Part shown: one piece after another, positions 47,212-58,565 of the stretch
Layout of the letters: each line of letters opens with the position of its first letter
How positions within the stretch are numbered: the stretch's first letter is position 1
From: Promicromonospora panici
GTDB lineage: Bacteria > Actinomycetota > Actinomycetes > Actinomycetales > Cellulomonadaceae
DNA: 64,000 nucleotides
Assembly: GCF_900608595.1 (NCBI RefSeq)
Contig: NZ_UWYY01000005.1
Location: forward strand, 62,001 to 126,000
Direction: 5' to 3'
The notes under the pieces: generated by a model
Told to the model about the DNA's origin: nothing
Seen by the model: the letters and a program-made list of their open reading frames with translations, nothing else
Database searches by the model: none
Program-made: the position numbers and the translations under genes

Positions 47212-47861
47212 TCCGCATAGTGCTGGTGGACGACCAGGAGCTCGTGCGCGCGGGGCTGCGTGCCCTGGCGGAGAGCGAGGGCGACATCACCGTCGTCGGC
47301 GAGGCGGCCGACGGGCGCTCGGGGGTGTCCCGGGTGCGGGAGCTGCGGCCCGACGTCGTGCTCATGGACGTCCGGATGCCGCGCCTGGACGGGCTGGCCG
47401 CGACGAGGGAGATCGTGAGCGACCCGGCGCTGGCCGGCGTGCGGGTGCTGATCCTGACCACGTTCGACGAGGACGAGCACGTCTTCGAGGCCATCCGGTC
47501 CGGGGCCGCCGGCTACCTGCTCAAGGACGTCGCCCCGGCCGAGCTGCGCCGCGCCGTCCGCGTGGTCGCGGCGGGCGAGGCGCTGCTCGACCCGGGCGTC
47601 ACGGCCACCGTGCTGCGGGCGGTCGCGGCGGGCCCGGCGCCCCGGTCCGGCGTCGACCGGCTCGCCGGGCTCACGGAGCGCGAGCGCGAGGTGCTGCAGC
47701 AGCTGGGCCGGGGCCTGACGAACGACGAGATCGCCCGCGAGCTCTACCTCAGCCCCGCCACCGCCCGCACCTACGTGAGCCGCCTGCTGGCCAAGCTCGG
47801 CGCGCGGGACCGCGCGGCACTGGTGATCCTCGCCTACGAGACGGGGCTCGTGCGGCCGTGA
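47208..47861 (+). CDS. LuxR/NarL-family response regulator
   Basis: The 217-residue regulator has receiver motifs VLVDDQELVRAG, VLMDVRMPRLDG (Asp about 53), YLLKDVAP and a LuxR HTH (LTEREREVLQQLGRGLTNDEIARELYLS). ATG 47208 overlaps the kinase stop. Its stop codon lies in the loop of a hairpin shared with the convergent fgd gene. Confidence 0.94.
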   Translation: MIRIVLVDDQELVRAGLRALAESEGDITVVGEAADGRSGVSRVRELRPDVVLMDVRMPRLDGLAATREIVSDPALAGVRVLILTTFDEDEHVFEAIRSGAAGYLLKDVAPAELRRAVRVVAAGEALLDPGVTATVLRAVAAGPAPRSGVDRLAGLTEREREVLQQLGRGLTNDEIARELYLSPATARTYVSRLLAKLGARDRAALVILAYETGLVRP

Positions 47862-47871
47862 GCCGCACGAG
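47847..47871. terminator. Bidirectional hairpin between the response regulator and fgd
   Basis: A perfect 10-bp stem (CTCGTGCGGC, 47847-47856, with 47862-47871) has a 5-base loop that contains most of the response-regulator stop codon. It ends 10 bases before the fgd stop and can terminate both convergent transcripts; no U-run is present. Confidence 0.6.
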
Positions 47872-47880
47872 TCCCCGGGC

Positions 47881-48882
47881 TCACAGCGCCTTGAGGCGCG
47901 GCAGCACGTCCTCGCTGAACTGCGTCAGGAACCGCTCCTGGTCGTGGCCGGGGCCGTGCACCACGAGGTGGTTCAGGCCGGCGTCGACGTAGGGCTTGAT
48001 CAGCTCGACGGCCTGCTCCGGGTCGGACGCGACGATCCAGCGCTTCGCGACCTGCTCGATCGGCAGCTCGTCGGCCAGCTGCTCCATCTCGGTGGCCGAG
48101 GTGACGCTGTGCTTCTGCTCCGGCGTGAGCGACAGCGGCGCCCAGAACCGGGTGTTCTCCAGCGCGGTGGCGGCATCGCGGTCGTACGAGATCTTGATCT
48201 CGATCATCTTGTCGACGTCGGAAGCGGAGCGCTCCGCCTTGGCCGTGCCCTCGGCGACGGCCGGCAGCAGCTTCTCCGTGTACAGGTCCATGCCCTTGCC
48301 GGAGGTGCAGATGAAGCCGTCGCCCGCGCGGCCGGCGTACCTGGCCACGAGGGGGCCGCCCGCCGCGATGTAGACCGGCACCGGGTTCTCGGGCCGGTCG
48401 TAGATCTGGGCGCCGACCAGCTCGTAGTAGTCGCCCTTGAAGTCCACGCTGTCCTCGGTCCAGAGGGCCCGCATGAGCTGCACGGCCTCGCGCAGCCGGG
48501 CGAACCGCTCCTTGAACTCGGGCCACTCGCGGCCCGAGACGGCGATCTCGTTGAGGGCCTCGCCCGTCCCGACGCCGAGGAGCACGCGGTTCTCGGTGAG
48601 CAGCGCCAGCGTGGCGAACTGCTGCGCGATGACGGCGGGGTTGTAGCGGAACGTCGGGGTCAGCACGCTCGTGCCGAGCTGGATCCGCGAGGTACGCTCG
48701 CCCGCGGCCGCGAGCCAGGCCAGCGCCGACGGCGCATGGCCACCCTCGTGCCGCCACGGCAGGAAGTGGTCGGAGACCATCGCGCTGTCCAGTCCCACCT
48801 CCTCGGCGCGTACGGCGAGCTCAACCAGCTCGCGCGGCCCGAACTGCTCGGCGGACGCCTTGTAACCGATCTTCAGAGTCAC
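47881..48882 (-). CDS. fgd: F420-dependent glucose-6-phosphate dehydrogenase
   Basis: This 333-residue luciferase-like oxidoreductase is close to mycobacterial FGD1: [75 protein letters not shown] and [14 protein letters not shown] all agree with my memory of that enzyme. It oxidises glucose-6-phosphate to 6-phosphogluconolactone and reduces coenzyme F420, so the organism should make F420. GTG 48882 follows TAGGGT by seven bases, again leaderless. Other F420 genes are not in the window. Confidence 0.93.
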   Translation of the reverse strand: MTLKIGYKASAEQFGPRELVELAVRAEEVGLDSAMVSDHFLPWRHEGGHAPSALAWLAAAGERTSRIQLGTSVLTPTFRYNPAVIAQQFATLALLTENRVLLGVGTGEALNEIAVSGREWPEFKERFARLREAVQLMRALWTEDSVDFKGDYYELVGAQIYDRPENPVPVYIAAGGPLVARYAGRAGDGFICTSGKGMDLYTEKLLPAVAEGTAKAERSASDVDKMIEIKISYDRDAATALENTRFWAPLSLTPEQKHSVTSATEMEQLADELPIEQVAKRWIVASDPEQAVELIKPYVDAGLNHLVVHGPGHDQERFLTQFSEDVLPRLKAL

Positions 48883-48889
48883 AGCTGCG

Positions 48890-48895
48890 ACCCTA
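48890..48895 (-). promoter_or_regulatory. -10 box TAGGGT of leaderless fgd
   Basis: Minus strand TAGGGT, seven bases, then GTG 48882; no Shine-Dalgarno sequence. Confidence 0.5.
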
Positions 48896-48949
48896 CGCTC
48901 GATCACCGACACCCGAACACGGAGGTCGCGCAGATCACATCCGGGCAGG

Positions 48950-50200
48950 TCACGCGCGCCGCATCGCCGATGCCGACCATCCGCCCGCGAGCGCCACCAG
49001 CACCACGAAGACTCCCAGGACCACGGCGGTCGGCACGTACACCAGGCCGACGCCGACCGCGAGCACCGGGACCACCAGGCCCGCGTAGGCGACGAGGAAC
49101 ACGAGCGCCAGCGCCTCCGCCCGCTCCCCCGGCGGCACGAGCGAGGCCGTACGGCCCAGCGCCGCCTTGAACAGCAGCCCCGCGGCCCCGCCGGCCAGCA
49201 GTCCGCCCAGCACGAAGAGCCACGTGGAGGCCAGCACCACACCGCCGAACAGCCCGGCCGGGCCCGCGACGATGAGCACGGCCGCGAGGCGGAGCTGGGA
49301 CTCCTGCGTGCGCGCGGCCACGAGGGTCTGGCCGAGGGCGCCGGCCAGGAACGGCGTCCCCGCGACGGCGCCCGCGACGATCAGGGACGGCTGGCCCAGC
49401 TCGTCGCGGACGAACGACGCCGCCACCGAGCTGAACAGGCCGAAGACCGCGAACGCGGTGAACGCGCCGACCCCGCTCGCCGCGAAACGGCCGCGCAGCT
49501 CGCTGCCGATCGCCACGCGCTGGGGCCGGTAGGGCAGCAGGCCCGGCCGGTGCAGCACGGTCTCCGGGACGAACAGCGTGGCGACCAGGAGCGCGACCAT
49601 CACCACGCCGAACACCGCGTACGGCACCACCAGCGGGTGGGCGGACGGCGCCGCGAGCAGCCCGGACAGGACCGGACCCAGACCGATCCCGCCCAGGTTC
49701 GCCACGGTGGCGACGACCGCGGCGCGTCCCGGCGCGGGCCGGGATCGAGCGCCGTCGAGCTCCGCGAGGTAGGCGGTGGCCGTGGCGGTCAGCGCGCCGA
49801 TCCCGACACCCGAGACCACGCGGGCCACCAGGAGGCCCGCCAGGTCGTCCCAGACCAGGAAGCCGACGGCGGCCAGGACCTCCAGCGTCACCGCGAGCAG
49901 GATCAGCGGACGGCGGCCCACCCGGTCGCTCAGGTGCCCGACGAAGAACAGGCTGGCGACGACCCCCACGGCGTACGCCGCGAAGATCACCGTGACCGTG
50001 AACGGGCCGTACCCGTCCCGGGCCGCGTAGAGCGTGTAGAGCGGGCTCGGCACCGCCGCGAACGCCATGAGCAGCAGGAAGGTGAGGCCGGTGACCCAGA
50101 ACCCGGCGCCGTGGCGGCGCGGGCCGGCGGGAGTGGGTCGAGCGGCGGGTGCGGAGACGGAGTGCGCGGTAGTCACCTCCGCAGTCTGCGGCCGCCCCAT
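48950..50200 (-). CDS. Major facilitator superfamily transporter
   Basis: The 416-residue protein has 12 hydrophobic helices with the MFS motif [13 protein letters not shown] in the loop between helices 2 and 3 and [23 protein letters not shown] in helix 4-5. This resembles drug-efflux (DHA1-like) carriers. It is divergent from a LysR regulator across 69 bases, a common arrangement for efflux pumps induced by their substrate. ATG 50200 is chosen; an in-frame GTG at 50176 is an alternative. Confidence 0.9.
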   Translation of the reverse strand: MGRPQTAEVTTAHSVSAPAARPTPAGPRRHGAGFWVTGLTFLLLMAFAAVPSPLYTLYAARDGYGPFTVTVIFAAYAVGVVASLFFVGHLSDRVGRRPLILLAVTLEVLAAVGFLVWDDLAGLLVARVVSGVGIGALTATATAYLAELDGARSRPAPGRAAVVATVANLGGIGLGPVLSGLLAAPSAHPLVVPYAVFGVVMVALLVATLFVPETVLHRPGLLPYRPQRVAIGSELRGRFAASGVGAFTAFAVFGLFSSVAASFVRDELGQPSLIVAGAVAGTPFLAGALGQTLVAARTQESQLRLAAVLIVAGPAGLFGGVVLASTWLFVLGGLLAGGAAGLLFKAALGRTASLVPPGERAEALALVFLVAYAGLVVPVLAVGVGLVYVPTAVVLGVFVVLVALAGGWSASAMRRA

Positions 50201-50234
50201 TCATCCACACAAGCGAATCATTCTGATCACGCTT

Positions 50235-50249
50235 ATCGCGCTCTGCGAT
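50235..50249. promoter_or_regulatory. Inverted repeat in the MFS/LysR divergent promoter
   Basis: ATCGC-GCTCT-GCGAT has perfect 5-base arms and the T-N11-A spacing typical of LysR-type sites. It lies between the divergent MFS and LysR genes. Confidence 0.5.
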
Positions 50250-50269
50250 ATATGAGAGATACTCGGCGG

Positions 50270-51169
50270 ATGGACACCCGGCACCTGGAGTACTTCGTCG
50301 CCGTCGCGGAGGAGGGCAGCTTCACCCGCGCCGCCCACCGGCTGCAGACCGTCCAGTCGGCGGTGTCCGCGGGGGTGCGCACGCTCGAACGGGAGGTGCG
50401 CGCCACGCTGTTCGTGCGCTCCACGCGCCGCGTCGAGCTGTCCGACGCCGGCCGGGCGCTCCTGCCCGAGGCGCGCGCCGCCATCGAGTCCGTGGACCGC
50501 GTCTTCGACGTGGTGGCCGCCACCGAGAGTGGCCTGCGCGGGCGCCTGCGCCTCGGCGTCTTCCCCAACTCCGACGTGGTTGACGCCCCCGCCTTCGCCG
50601 GGCGGTTCCACGAGCTCTATCCGGGGGTCACGCTCAGCGTCGTGGCGTCCCCCACCGGCTCCACCGGCCTGGCCGACGACGTCCGCGCCGGTCACCTCGA
50701 CGTCGCGATCACCGGGCTCCCGCTCGCCGACCTCAAGGGCCTCCGCACGCGCGAGATCCTGGTGGACGAGCTCGTGGCGGTGGTCCCCGAGTCCCACGAG
50801 CTGGCGCGGCGCACCGTGCTCTCGCTCGACGAGCTGGTCGCCGAGCCGTTCGTCGACGGGCCGCCCGGGTTCGGCCACCGGGTGGTCGTCGAGCGGCTGC
50901 TGGCCGTGCGCGGGCTGCGCCGGGACGTCGTCGTCGAGAGCCCGGACATGGGGCTCGTCTCCCGGTTCGTCGCCGCCGGGCTCGGCGTCGCCGTGGTGCC
51001 CACCTTCGTGCTGCGCCCCACCCCGGGCGCGGTGACCCGGCCCCTGGACCCGGCGCTTCCCTTCTCGCTCCAGTCCGTCAGCCGGCCGCGCACCACGCGC
51101 CCGGTCGAGGCGGCGCTGGCCCTGCTGCACCGGCTGACGGCGGAGGCGCCCGCGCAGGAACGGGCCTAG
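50270..51169 (+). CDS. LysR-family transcriptional regulator
   Basis: The 299-residue protein has an N-terminal winged HTH (MDTRHLEYFVAVAEEGSFTRAAHRLQTVQSAVS, here at residues 1-33) and a periplasmic-binding-like effector domain (about 90-290, LRLGVFPNSDVVD, VAVVPESHELARR). ATG 50270 is chosen by homology; ATG 50252 in frame is less typical. It likely controls the divergent MFS exporter and itself. Its 3' end overlaps the convergent HMG-CoA lyase gene by four bases. Confidence 0.93.
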   Translation: MDTRHLEYFVAVAEEGSFTRAAHRLQTVQSAVSAGVRTLEREVRATLFVRSTRRVELSDAGRALLPEARAAIESVDRVFDVVAATESGLRGRLRLGVFPNSDVVDAPAFAGRFHELYPGVTLSVVASPTGSTGLADDVRAGHLDVAITGLPLADLKGLRTREILVDELVAVVPESHELARRTVLSLDELVAEPFVDGPPGFGHRVVVERLLAVRGLRRDVVVESPDMGLVSRFVAAGLGVAVVPTFVLRPTPGAVTRPLDPALPFSLQSVSRPRTTRPVEAALALLHRLTAEAPAQERA

Positions 51170-52113
51170 GGCCGCAGCGCCTGCAGCACGCGGCTCGGCG
51201 ACGGGCGCCCCAGGTGCCCCTCCAGCCAGGTCCCGGTCTCCACGAGGCGCGGCATGGAGACGCCGGTGGTGATCCCGAGCCCGTCGAGCATCCAGAGCAG
51301 GTCCTCGGTGGCGAGGTTCCCCGTGGCCGACTCCGCGTACGGGCACCCGCCGAGCCCGCCCGCCGACGTGTCGAACGTCGTCACGCCGTGCCGCAGCGCG
51401 GCGGCCACGTTGCCGAGCGCCTGCCCGTAGGTGTCGTGGGCGTGCAGCGCGAGCACGTCGTCGCTCAGTCCGGCGTCGTTCAGGGCGTCCAGGAGCGCGA
51501 CGACGTGCCCCGGCGTCCCGACGCCGATCGTGTCGCCGAGCGAGAGCTGCTCAGCCCCGAGGTCCATGAGCCGCTTGCCCGCCGCGACCACCTGGTCGAG
51601 CGACACATCGCCCTCCCACGGGTCGCCGAAGCACATCGAGACGTACGCCCGCACGCGCATCCCCGCCGCGCGGGCCCGCGTCATGACCGGCTCGAACATC
51701 GCCCACTGCTCGTCCAGGGACCGGTTCAGGTTCCGCCGCGCGAACGTATCGGTGGCGCTGGCGAAGACGGCTATGTGCCGCAGTCCCAGGTCGTACGCCC
51801 GCTCCAGGCCGCGTTCGTTGGGCACCAGCACGGGCAGGTCGCGGGCGCGGTCGCCGAGCCGGTCCACCAGCGCGGCGAGCACCTCCTCGGCGTCGGCCAG
51901 CTGGGGCACCCAGCGCGGGTGCACGAGGCTCGTCGCCTCGACGTACGGCAGGCCGGCGTCGAGCAGCCGCTCGACCAGACCCACCTTCACCGCCGCCGGG
52001 ACCACTGCCCTCTCGTTCTGCAGGCCGTCGCGTGGGCCGACCTCGTAGATCGTCACGCGGCCGGGCAGGGTCGGGTCGGGCACCACCTGGGGGTTGCGGA
52101 GCTGCTCAGTCAT
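51166..52113 (-). CDS. mvaB: Hydroxymethylglutaryl-CoA lyase
   Basis: This 315-residue TIM-barrel enzyme splits HMG-CoA into acetyl-CoA and acetoacetate, the last step of leucine degradation. Motifs are VTIYEVGPRDGLQNE (metal Asp), YVEATSLVHPRWVPQ, ALHAHDTYGQALGN and the active-site Cys loop GGLGGCPYAESATGN. Its start overlaps the carboxylase alpha-subunit stop by eight bases, so it is the third gene of an operon with both methylcrotonyl-CoA carboxylase subunits. Confidence 0.94.
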   Translation of the reverse strand: MTEQLRNPQVVPDPTLPGRVTIYEVGPRDGLQNERAVVPAAVKVGLVERLLDAGLPYVEATSLVHPRWVPQLADAEEVLAALVDRLGDRARDLPVLVPNERGLERAYDLGLRHIAVFASATDTFARRNLNRSLDEQWAMFEPVMTRARAAGMRVRAYVSMCFGDPWEGDVSLDQVVAAGKRLMDLGAEQLSLGDTIGVGTPGHVVALLDALNDAGLSDDVLALHAHDTYGQALGNVAAALRHGVTTFDTSAGGLGGCPYAESATGNLATEDLLWMLDGLGITTGVSMPRLVETGTWLEGHLGRPSPSRVLQALRP

Positions 52114-54109
52114 GGGTCACCTCCTGCTCGTCCGACGTCGGCTCGATCTCGAAGAGCACCTGCCGGGCCGCCACCTGGTCCCCGGCCGCCGCGCGCACGC
52201 GCACCACACCGTCCGACGGCGCCACGAGCGCCACCTCCATCTTCATCGCCTCGAGCACGCCGAGCTGCTGCCCGGCGGTCACCAGGTCGCCGTCGGCCAC
52301 CTCGACCCGGGCCAGCGAGCCGGGCATCACGGCGAGGACGACGCCGTCGGACAGCTCGGTGGCCGCGGCGCTCGACGCGCTCGGCCGGACGAACCGGAAC
52401 GTGTGCCCGCGGGTGCTCACCTCCACGGACCGGGGTGTCACGTCGATCGCGAACCGCGCGGTCACGCCGTCCAGCGCGAGGCGGACGTCGCCCGCTGCGT
52501 TGCTCCCGGTGTTGCCCCCTGCGTTGCTCTCCGTGCCGCCTCTTGTGACGCCCACCGCGCGGCACGACGTCGGCGGCTCACCCTCGCGGCGCACCTCACC
52601 TCGGGCGGTGCTCACCCGGAGCACCGTGTCGTCCAGCTCGACCCATGTGTCGGCGGGCGGCCCGCCGAGGCGCCAGCCGTCGCCGCCGTCGGCCGCTGCG
52701 GCGGCCGCGACCGACCAGGCGGCCGCGACGAGCGCGGGGCTCGGATCCGGCGGCGGCAGCTCGTGGGTGTCCAGCCACGCGGTGTGGACCTCCCCGTCGC
52801 GGAACGCCCCCGAGTCAGCGAGCGCCCGCACGAACCCGGTGTTGGTGACCAGGCCGCCGATCGCGGTGGCGTCGAGCGCGTCGACGAGCCCGCGCCGGGC
52901 GGCCTCGCGGTCGGGGCCGTGGGTGATGACCTTGCCGATCATGGGGTCGTAGGCGGCGGGGACGACGGTGCCGTCCTCGATGCCGGCCTCGACGCGGGCG
53001 TCCTGGGGCCATCGCACCCGCGTCGCGGTCCCGGCCTGGGGCAGGAACCCGCCGAAGGCGTCCTCGGCGTAGATCCGCGCCTCGATCGCGTGGCCGACGA
53101 CCGCGACGTCGTCCTGCGCGAAGCCGAGCTGCTCGCCGGCCGCGACGCCGAGCTGCTGCTCGACGAGGTCGATGCGCTCGCCGCGCACCCGGACGACCTC
53201 CTCGGTGACGGGGTGCTCGACCTGGAGGCGGGTGTTCATCTCGAGAAACCAGGCGCCGTGGGCGCCCTGCGCGGCGTCCACCAGGAACTCGGCGGTCCCC
53301 ACGCCGGCGTAGCCGACCTCGCGGGCCAGGTCCACGGCCCAGGTGTGCAGCGCGTCGCGCAGCACCGGGTCGAGGTCGGGCGCCGGGGCCTCCTCCAGGA
53401 CCTTCTGGTGCCGGCGCTGGGCGGAGCAGTCCCGCTCGTGCAGGTGCAGCACGTTGCCGTGCTCGTCGGCGAGGATCTGCACCTCGACGTGCCTGCCCCG
53501 TTCGACGTAGGGCTCCATGAGCAGGGTGTCGTCGCCGAACGCGGCGGCGGCCTCCCGGCCCGCGGCGGCGACGGCGGGGGCGAGCTCGGCCTGTTCGCGG
53601 ACGACGCGCATGCCCTTTCCGCCGCCGCCGGCGGCGGCCTTGACCAGGAGCGGGAAGGGGAGGTTTCCCTGAGCGGCGAACCACCCGCCGCGGATGTTCC
53701 CGAGCGACCGCAGCACCGGGACCCCCGCCTTCTCCGCGATCTTCCGCGCCGTGTCCTTGCGCCCCATGGCGTCCATCGCGTCGGGCGGCGGCCCCACCCA
53801 GGTCAGTCCGGCGCCGACAACCGCGCGCGCGAAGTCGGCCTGCTCGGACAGGAACCCGTATCCGGGATGGACGGCGTCGGCGCCGGTCTCCTTGGCGGCC
53901 GCGAGCAGCGCGGGGATCGACAGGTAGGACTCGGCCGCGGGCGTGGGCCCGATCCGGACGGCGACGTCGGCGGCGCGCGTGTGCGGCGCACCGGCGTCGG
54001 CGTCCGAATAGACGGCGACCGTGCGCAGGCCGAGCCGGCGCGCGGTGCGGATGATCCGCAGGGCGATCTCGCCGCGGTTGGCGATCAGGAGGGTGTGCAG
54101 CGTGGGCAT
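52106..54109 (-). CDS. Biotin-dependent acyl-CoA carboxylase alpha subunit (methylcrotonyl-CoA type)
   Basis: This 667-residue subunit has the biotin carboxylase fold (1-445; LIANRGEIALRIIRTARRLG, ATP-grasp KAAAGGGGKGMR, HERDCSAQRRHQKVLEEAPAP, EMNTRLQVEHPVTE), a linker and a C-terminal biotinyl domain with EAMKMEV (biotin Lys about 623). Context with an AccD-type subunit and HMG-CoA lyase makes 3-methylcrotonyl-CoA the likely substrate. ATG 54109 starts 5 bases after the beta-subunit stop. A short low-complexity stretch (SNAGGNTGSNAAGD) lies in the linker. Confidence 0.93.
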   Translation of the reverse strand: MPTLHTLLIANRGEIALRIIRTARRLGLRTVAVYSDADAGAPHTRAADVAVRIGPTPAAESYLSIPALLAAAKETGADAVHPGYGFLSEQADFARAVVGAGLTWVGPPPDAMDAMGRKDTARKIAEKAGVPVLRSLGNIRGGWFAAQGNLPFPLLVKAAAGGGGKGMRVVREQAELAPAVAAAGREAAAAFGDDTLLMEPYVERGRHVEVQILADEHGNVLHLHERDCSAQRRHQKVLEEAPAPDLDPVLRDALHTWAVDLAREVGYAGVGTAEFLVDAAQGAHGAWFLEMNTRLQVEHPVTEEVVRVRGERIDLVEQQLGVAAGEQLGFAQDDVAVVGHAIEARIYAEDAFGGFLPQAGTATRVRWPQDARVEAGIEDGTVVPAAYDPMIGKVITHGPDREAARRGLVDALDATAIGGLVTNTGFVRALADSGAFRDGEVHTAWLDTHELPPPDPSPALVAAAWSVAAAAAADGGDGWRLGGPPADTWVELDDTVLRVSTARGEVRREGEPPTSCRAVGVTRGGTESNAGGNTGSNAAGDVRLALDGVTARFAIDVTPRSVEVSTRGHTFRFVRPSASSAAATELSDGVVLAVMPGSLARVEVADGDLVTAGQQLGVLEAMKMEVALVAPSDGVVRVRAAAGDQVAARQVLFEIEPTSDEQEVTHD

Positions 54110-54114
54110 CGTGA

Positions 54115-55677
<1,563 letters not shown>

Positions 55678-55685
55678 AGTCCGCC

Positions 55686-55703
55686 GGTTAATGATCGTTA
55701 ACC
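55686..55703. promoter_or_regulatory. Inverted repeat before the methylcrotonyl-CoA carboxylase operon
   Basis: GGTTAA-TGATCG-TTAACC has perfect 6-base arms and lies 9 bases before the first ATG of the operon. The TTAAC-type arms resemble TetR-family operators of acyl-CoA pathways; no such regulator is adjacent. Confidence 0.5.
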
Positions 55704-55735
55704 CCTGGGTGTGTTGCCACACCCCACCGCACCGC

Positions 55736-57376
55736 TCATGCCAGCGCCCCGACCTCCCCGCAGACGTGCACCTCCACGCCCAGACCCTCGAAGAACGCGG
55801 CCTTGGCGACCAGCGCGCCGTCGGCGGTCGCGGCGTCCGGCGCGTAGGCCACGTTGAGGTGGTTGGCCTTGTGCCGGGCCATGAACTGGTCGCGGCTCAC
55901 GCCGTGCAGCACGGCGTGCATGATCGGCCACTCCGGGTTCGTGGCCTGCCAGCGGCGCTCGGTCTCCTCCGCGGGCAGTGCGACGGCGGAGGCGCGCCCG
56001 AGGTCGACGTGCAGCCGGCCGGCCGCGATGTAGACGCGGGACCACACGATCTCGCCCGCCCTGGAGACCCCCTTGATGGTGGAGCCGCCGAGCGGGAAGT
56101 ACACCGGGTTCTGCCGCCAGCCCTGCGCGCCGGCATAGCCGCCCTCCAGGTGCGACGGCGGCACGGAGCCCGAGATCTCGAACACCCACACGAACTCGCC
56201 GTCGTACTCCTCGCCCCAGCGCACGTCGTGCAGGGTCGTGGCCGGGTCCAGCCCCATCGCGGTCCACAGCCGGTTGGTCACCAGCGCGTCCACGGCGACA
56301 CCCTCGTCGGCCTCGTTGAAGTGCGGCAGCGCGCGGCCGTCCCACAGCACGCGCTCGCCGTCACGCGAGGTGACCGGCGGCCGGACCACGTTGTTCAGCA
56401 GGCCCTCGGCCAGGTCGGAGGCGGGGCTGAGGTCCTTCAGCCCTTGCTGGTACTGGATGCCGACGGCGTCCAGGCCGAAGTCGTCGGCGATGCGCAGCGC
56501 GGCGACGTACATCTTGTGCTGCCAGCGCAGCTGCGCGGCGGTGAGGTCGGTGGCCTCGTCCTGCCCCAGGCGGAACGTCATGCCGGCGTCCTCCAGCCAG
56601 GCCTGGACGGCGTCGGCCTCGGCGTCCGGCACCCGCTGCATCTCCGCCCACAGCGCGGACTGGGACAGGCGCTCCTTGTAGATGCCGATCGGGTTGAGCA
56701 GCTCGTCGTCGATGATGGCGTTGTACATGCCCATGCAGCCCTCGTCGAAGACGCCGATGATCGCCTTGTCGCGCAGGAGCTGGTCGGCCAGGGCGCGCCC
56801 GAGGTCGGCCTGCGGGCCGGCGGGCAGGGCCGGCGCGTCGGTCACGTGCGAGGCGTCGTGCTCGATCGCGCCCGTCTCCAGCCACTGCCGGATGCCGTCG
56901 CGGAACCACTGGTCCGTGAAGTCCACGCTCCAGATCGTCGAGTACGGCTTGCCCATCTTGGTCAGCCCGGCGTTGAGCCCGAGCAGCCCCACCAGGCCGG
57001 GCCAGTCGCCCACGAAGTTCGCGACCGTGAGGATCGGGCCTTCGTGGGTGCGCAGGCCCGCCAGCACGTGATGGCTGTACTGCCAGACGGCCTCGGCCAC
57101 GATCAGCGGCGCGGTCGGCGGGACCGAGCGGAACACCTCGAGCCCCATTCGCTGCGAGCTGATGAACCCGTGCCCCGTGGCGGGGTCGACGTCGTTGGCG
57201 CGTACGACGGTCCAGCCGAGCTCGGCGAACGCCGCCGTGATGTCGGCCTCCATGGCGGCCTGCGTGGGCCAGCCGGCCTGGTTCGCCGACTCGCGCAGGT
57301 CGCCGCTGGCGACCAGGTAGGCCGTCTTCGGCGCCGCCTGGGGACGCGAGGTGACGGCGGGAAGGTCGTAGAACAT
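55736..57376 (-). CDS. L-fucose/D-arabinose isomerase family protein
   Basis: The 546-residue enzyme belongs to the FucI-like sugar isomerases. Signatures are [16 protein letters not shown] (catalytic Glu), [51 protein letters not shown] (metal ligands) and the late His in [11 protein letters not shown]. FucI enzymes act on L-fucose and on D-arabinose, making D-ribulose from the latter. GAGGGAG 6 bases before ATG 57376 fixes the start. A LacI-type operator (57421-57432) lies in its promoter. The GH172 gene of the same regulon makes D-arabinose an attractive substrate, but this is inference. Confidence 0.85.
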   Translation of the reverse strand: MFYDLPAVTSRPQAAPKTAYLVASGDLRESANQAGWPTQAAMEADITAAFAELGWTVVRANDVDPATGHGFISSQRMGLEVFRSVPPTAPLIVAEAVWQYSHHVLAGLRTHEGPILTVANFVGDWPGLVGLLGLNAGLTKMGKPYSTIWSVDFTDQWFRDGIRQWLETGAIEHDASHVTDAPALPAGPQADLGRALADQLLRDKAIIGVFDEGCMGMYNAIIDDELLNPIGIYKERLSQSALWAEMQRVPDAEADAVQAWLEDAGMTFRLGQDEATDLTAAQLRWQHKMYVAALRIADDFGLDAVGIQYQQGLKDLSPASDLAEGLLNNVVRPPVTSRDGERVLWDGRALPHFNEADEGVAVDALVTNRLWTAMGLDPATTLHDVRWGEEYDGEFVWVFEISGSVPPSHLEGGYAGAQGWRQNPVYFPLGGSTIKGVSRAGEIVWSRVYIAAGRLHVDLGRASAVALPAEETERRWQATNPEWPIMHAVLHGVSRDQFMARHKANHLNVAYAPDAATADGALVAKAAFFEGLGVEVHVCGEVGALA

Positions 57377-57420
57377 GTGGTGCTCCCTCATCTGATGCGT
57401 GCCTTCTGACCACTGTGTCA

Positions 57421-57432
57421 GAAATCGATTTC
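57421..57432. promoter_or_regulatory. LacI-type operator in the isomerase promoter
   Basis: GAAATCGATTTC is a perfect palindrome with the central CG of LacI/GalR sites. On the minus strand it lies between a TTGAAC (-35, 57435-57440) and CACAGT 17 bases later, so a bound repressor would block RNA polymerase. Confidence 0.7.
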
Positions 57433-57488
57433 ACGTTCAAGGTGCCAGAACGGCGGTCCTGGGGCCGTCGTGCCGGGCCCGCGGTCGG

Positions 57489-58478
57489 TCAGGTCGCCGC
57501 CCGGTGCCGCCCGGGCACGAGCTGGTTGCGCAGCACTATGGTGCGGGCCGGCTGGGTGTCGCCCTTGATCCGCTCGATCAGGATCCGCGCCGCCGTGACG
57601 CCCATGTTCCGGGCGGGCAGCCGCACCACGGTGACCGCGCTGGGCGGCAGAGTGGTGAACGGGAGCCCGCCGATGACGGCGACGCCGACCCGCAGCGGCG
57701 TCAGCTCGCGGTCGGTGAGCACCTGCAGCGCCCCCACGCCCAGCAGGTTGTTCGCTGCCACGAGCGCGTCCGGCGGCTCGGGCAGGGCGAGCAGGTCGGT
57801 CATCACCTTGACGCCGCCGTCCACGCCGAAGGTCGAGTACCGCAGGTACTCCTCGGGGTCGTCGAACATCTCGTGCCGGGTGACGACGTCCTTCCAGCCC
57901 TGGGCCCGCTCGTACGCCGTCTCGATGTCGGCCGGGCCCGTGATGCAGGCGATCCGACGGTATCCAGCCTGGTAGAGCGCATCCGTCGCGGCCCGGCCGG
58001 CCGGCCGGTTGGACATCACCACCGCGTCGACGTCGAAGTCGGTGGTGCGGTCGACGGTGACGACCGGGCGGCCCCGCGCTATGACGTCGGTGAGGTCGCT
58101 CCGACTCGAGGCCGGGGCGACGATCACGCCCGCCATGCTCTCGGAGAGCGCGATCTGGAAGTACGTCGCCTCCTTGGCGAGCTGCGAGTCGGTGTTGCAC
58201 AGCACCACCGAGAACCCCGCCTCCTGGGCGACGTCCTCGACGCCGCGCGCCATCTCCGTGAAGTACGGGTTCTCGATGTCGGGGATGACCAGGGCGATCA
58301 CCTCGGAGTGCTGCCGGCGCAGGGTGCGTGCGGTGCGGTTCGGCGTGAAGTTCAGCTTCTTCGCCGCCTCGCGGACCCGCTCGGCGTTGCCGGGCGACAC
58401 CCGGGTGCCGTTGAAGACGCGGGAGACCGTCGCCGGGGAGACGCCCGCGAGCTCGGCGACCTCGTAGATCGTGGCCAT
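57489..58478 (-). CDS. LacI-family transcriptional repressor
   Basis: The 329-residue regulator has the LacI HTH and hinge (ATIYEVAELAGVSPATVSRVFNG; LNFTPNRTARTLRRQ) and a periplasmic-binding-like effector domain (60-329; IALVIPDIENPYFTEMARGVED, GVIVAPASS, ALVAANNLLGVGAL). GGAGG 7 bases before ATG 58478 supports the start. It sits between the isomerase and GH172 genes, both of which have LacI-type operators, so it probably represses both until a sugar ligand binds. Confidence 0.95.
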   Translation of the reverse strand: MATIYEVAELAGVSPATVSRVFNGTRVSPGNAERVREAAKKLNFTPNRTARTLRRQHSEVIALVIPDIENPYFTEMARGVEDVAQEAGFSVVLCNTDSQLAKEATYFQIALSESMAGVIVAPASSRSDLTDVIARGRPVVTVDRTTDFDVDAVVMSNRPAGRAATDALYQAGYRRIACITGPADIETAYERAQGWKDVVTRHEMFDDPEEYLRYSTFGVDGGVKVMTDLLALPEPPDALVAANNLLGVGALQVLTDRELTPLRVGVAVIGGLPFTTLPPSAVTVVRLPARNMGVTAARILIERIKGDTQPARTIVLRNQLVPGRHRAAT

Positions 58479-58534
58479 CGACGTCCCTCCGGCAAGTGCT
58501 GAAACACGGCGGCAGCCGTGCGCTCCCGGGCTGG

Positions 58535-58563
58535 TTGACACGGGCCTATGCCGACCCTACATT
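58535..58563 (+). promoter_or_regulatory. Consensus promoter of the GH172 gene
   Basis: TTGACA (58535-58540), a 17-base spacer and TACATT (58558-58563) form a near-consensus housekeeping promoter. The operator at 58566-58579 covers the expected transcription start. Confidence 0.7.
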
Positions 58564-58565
58564 GG

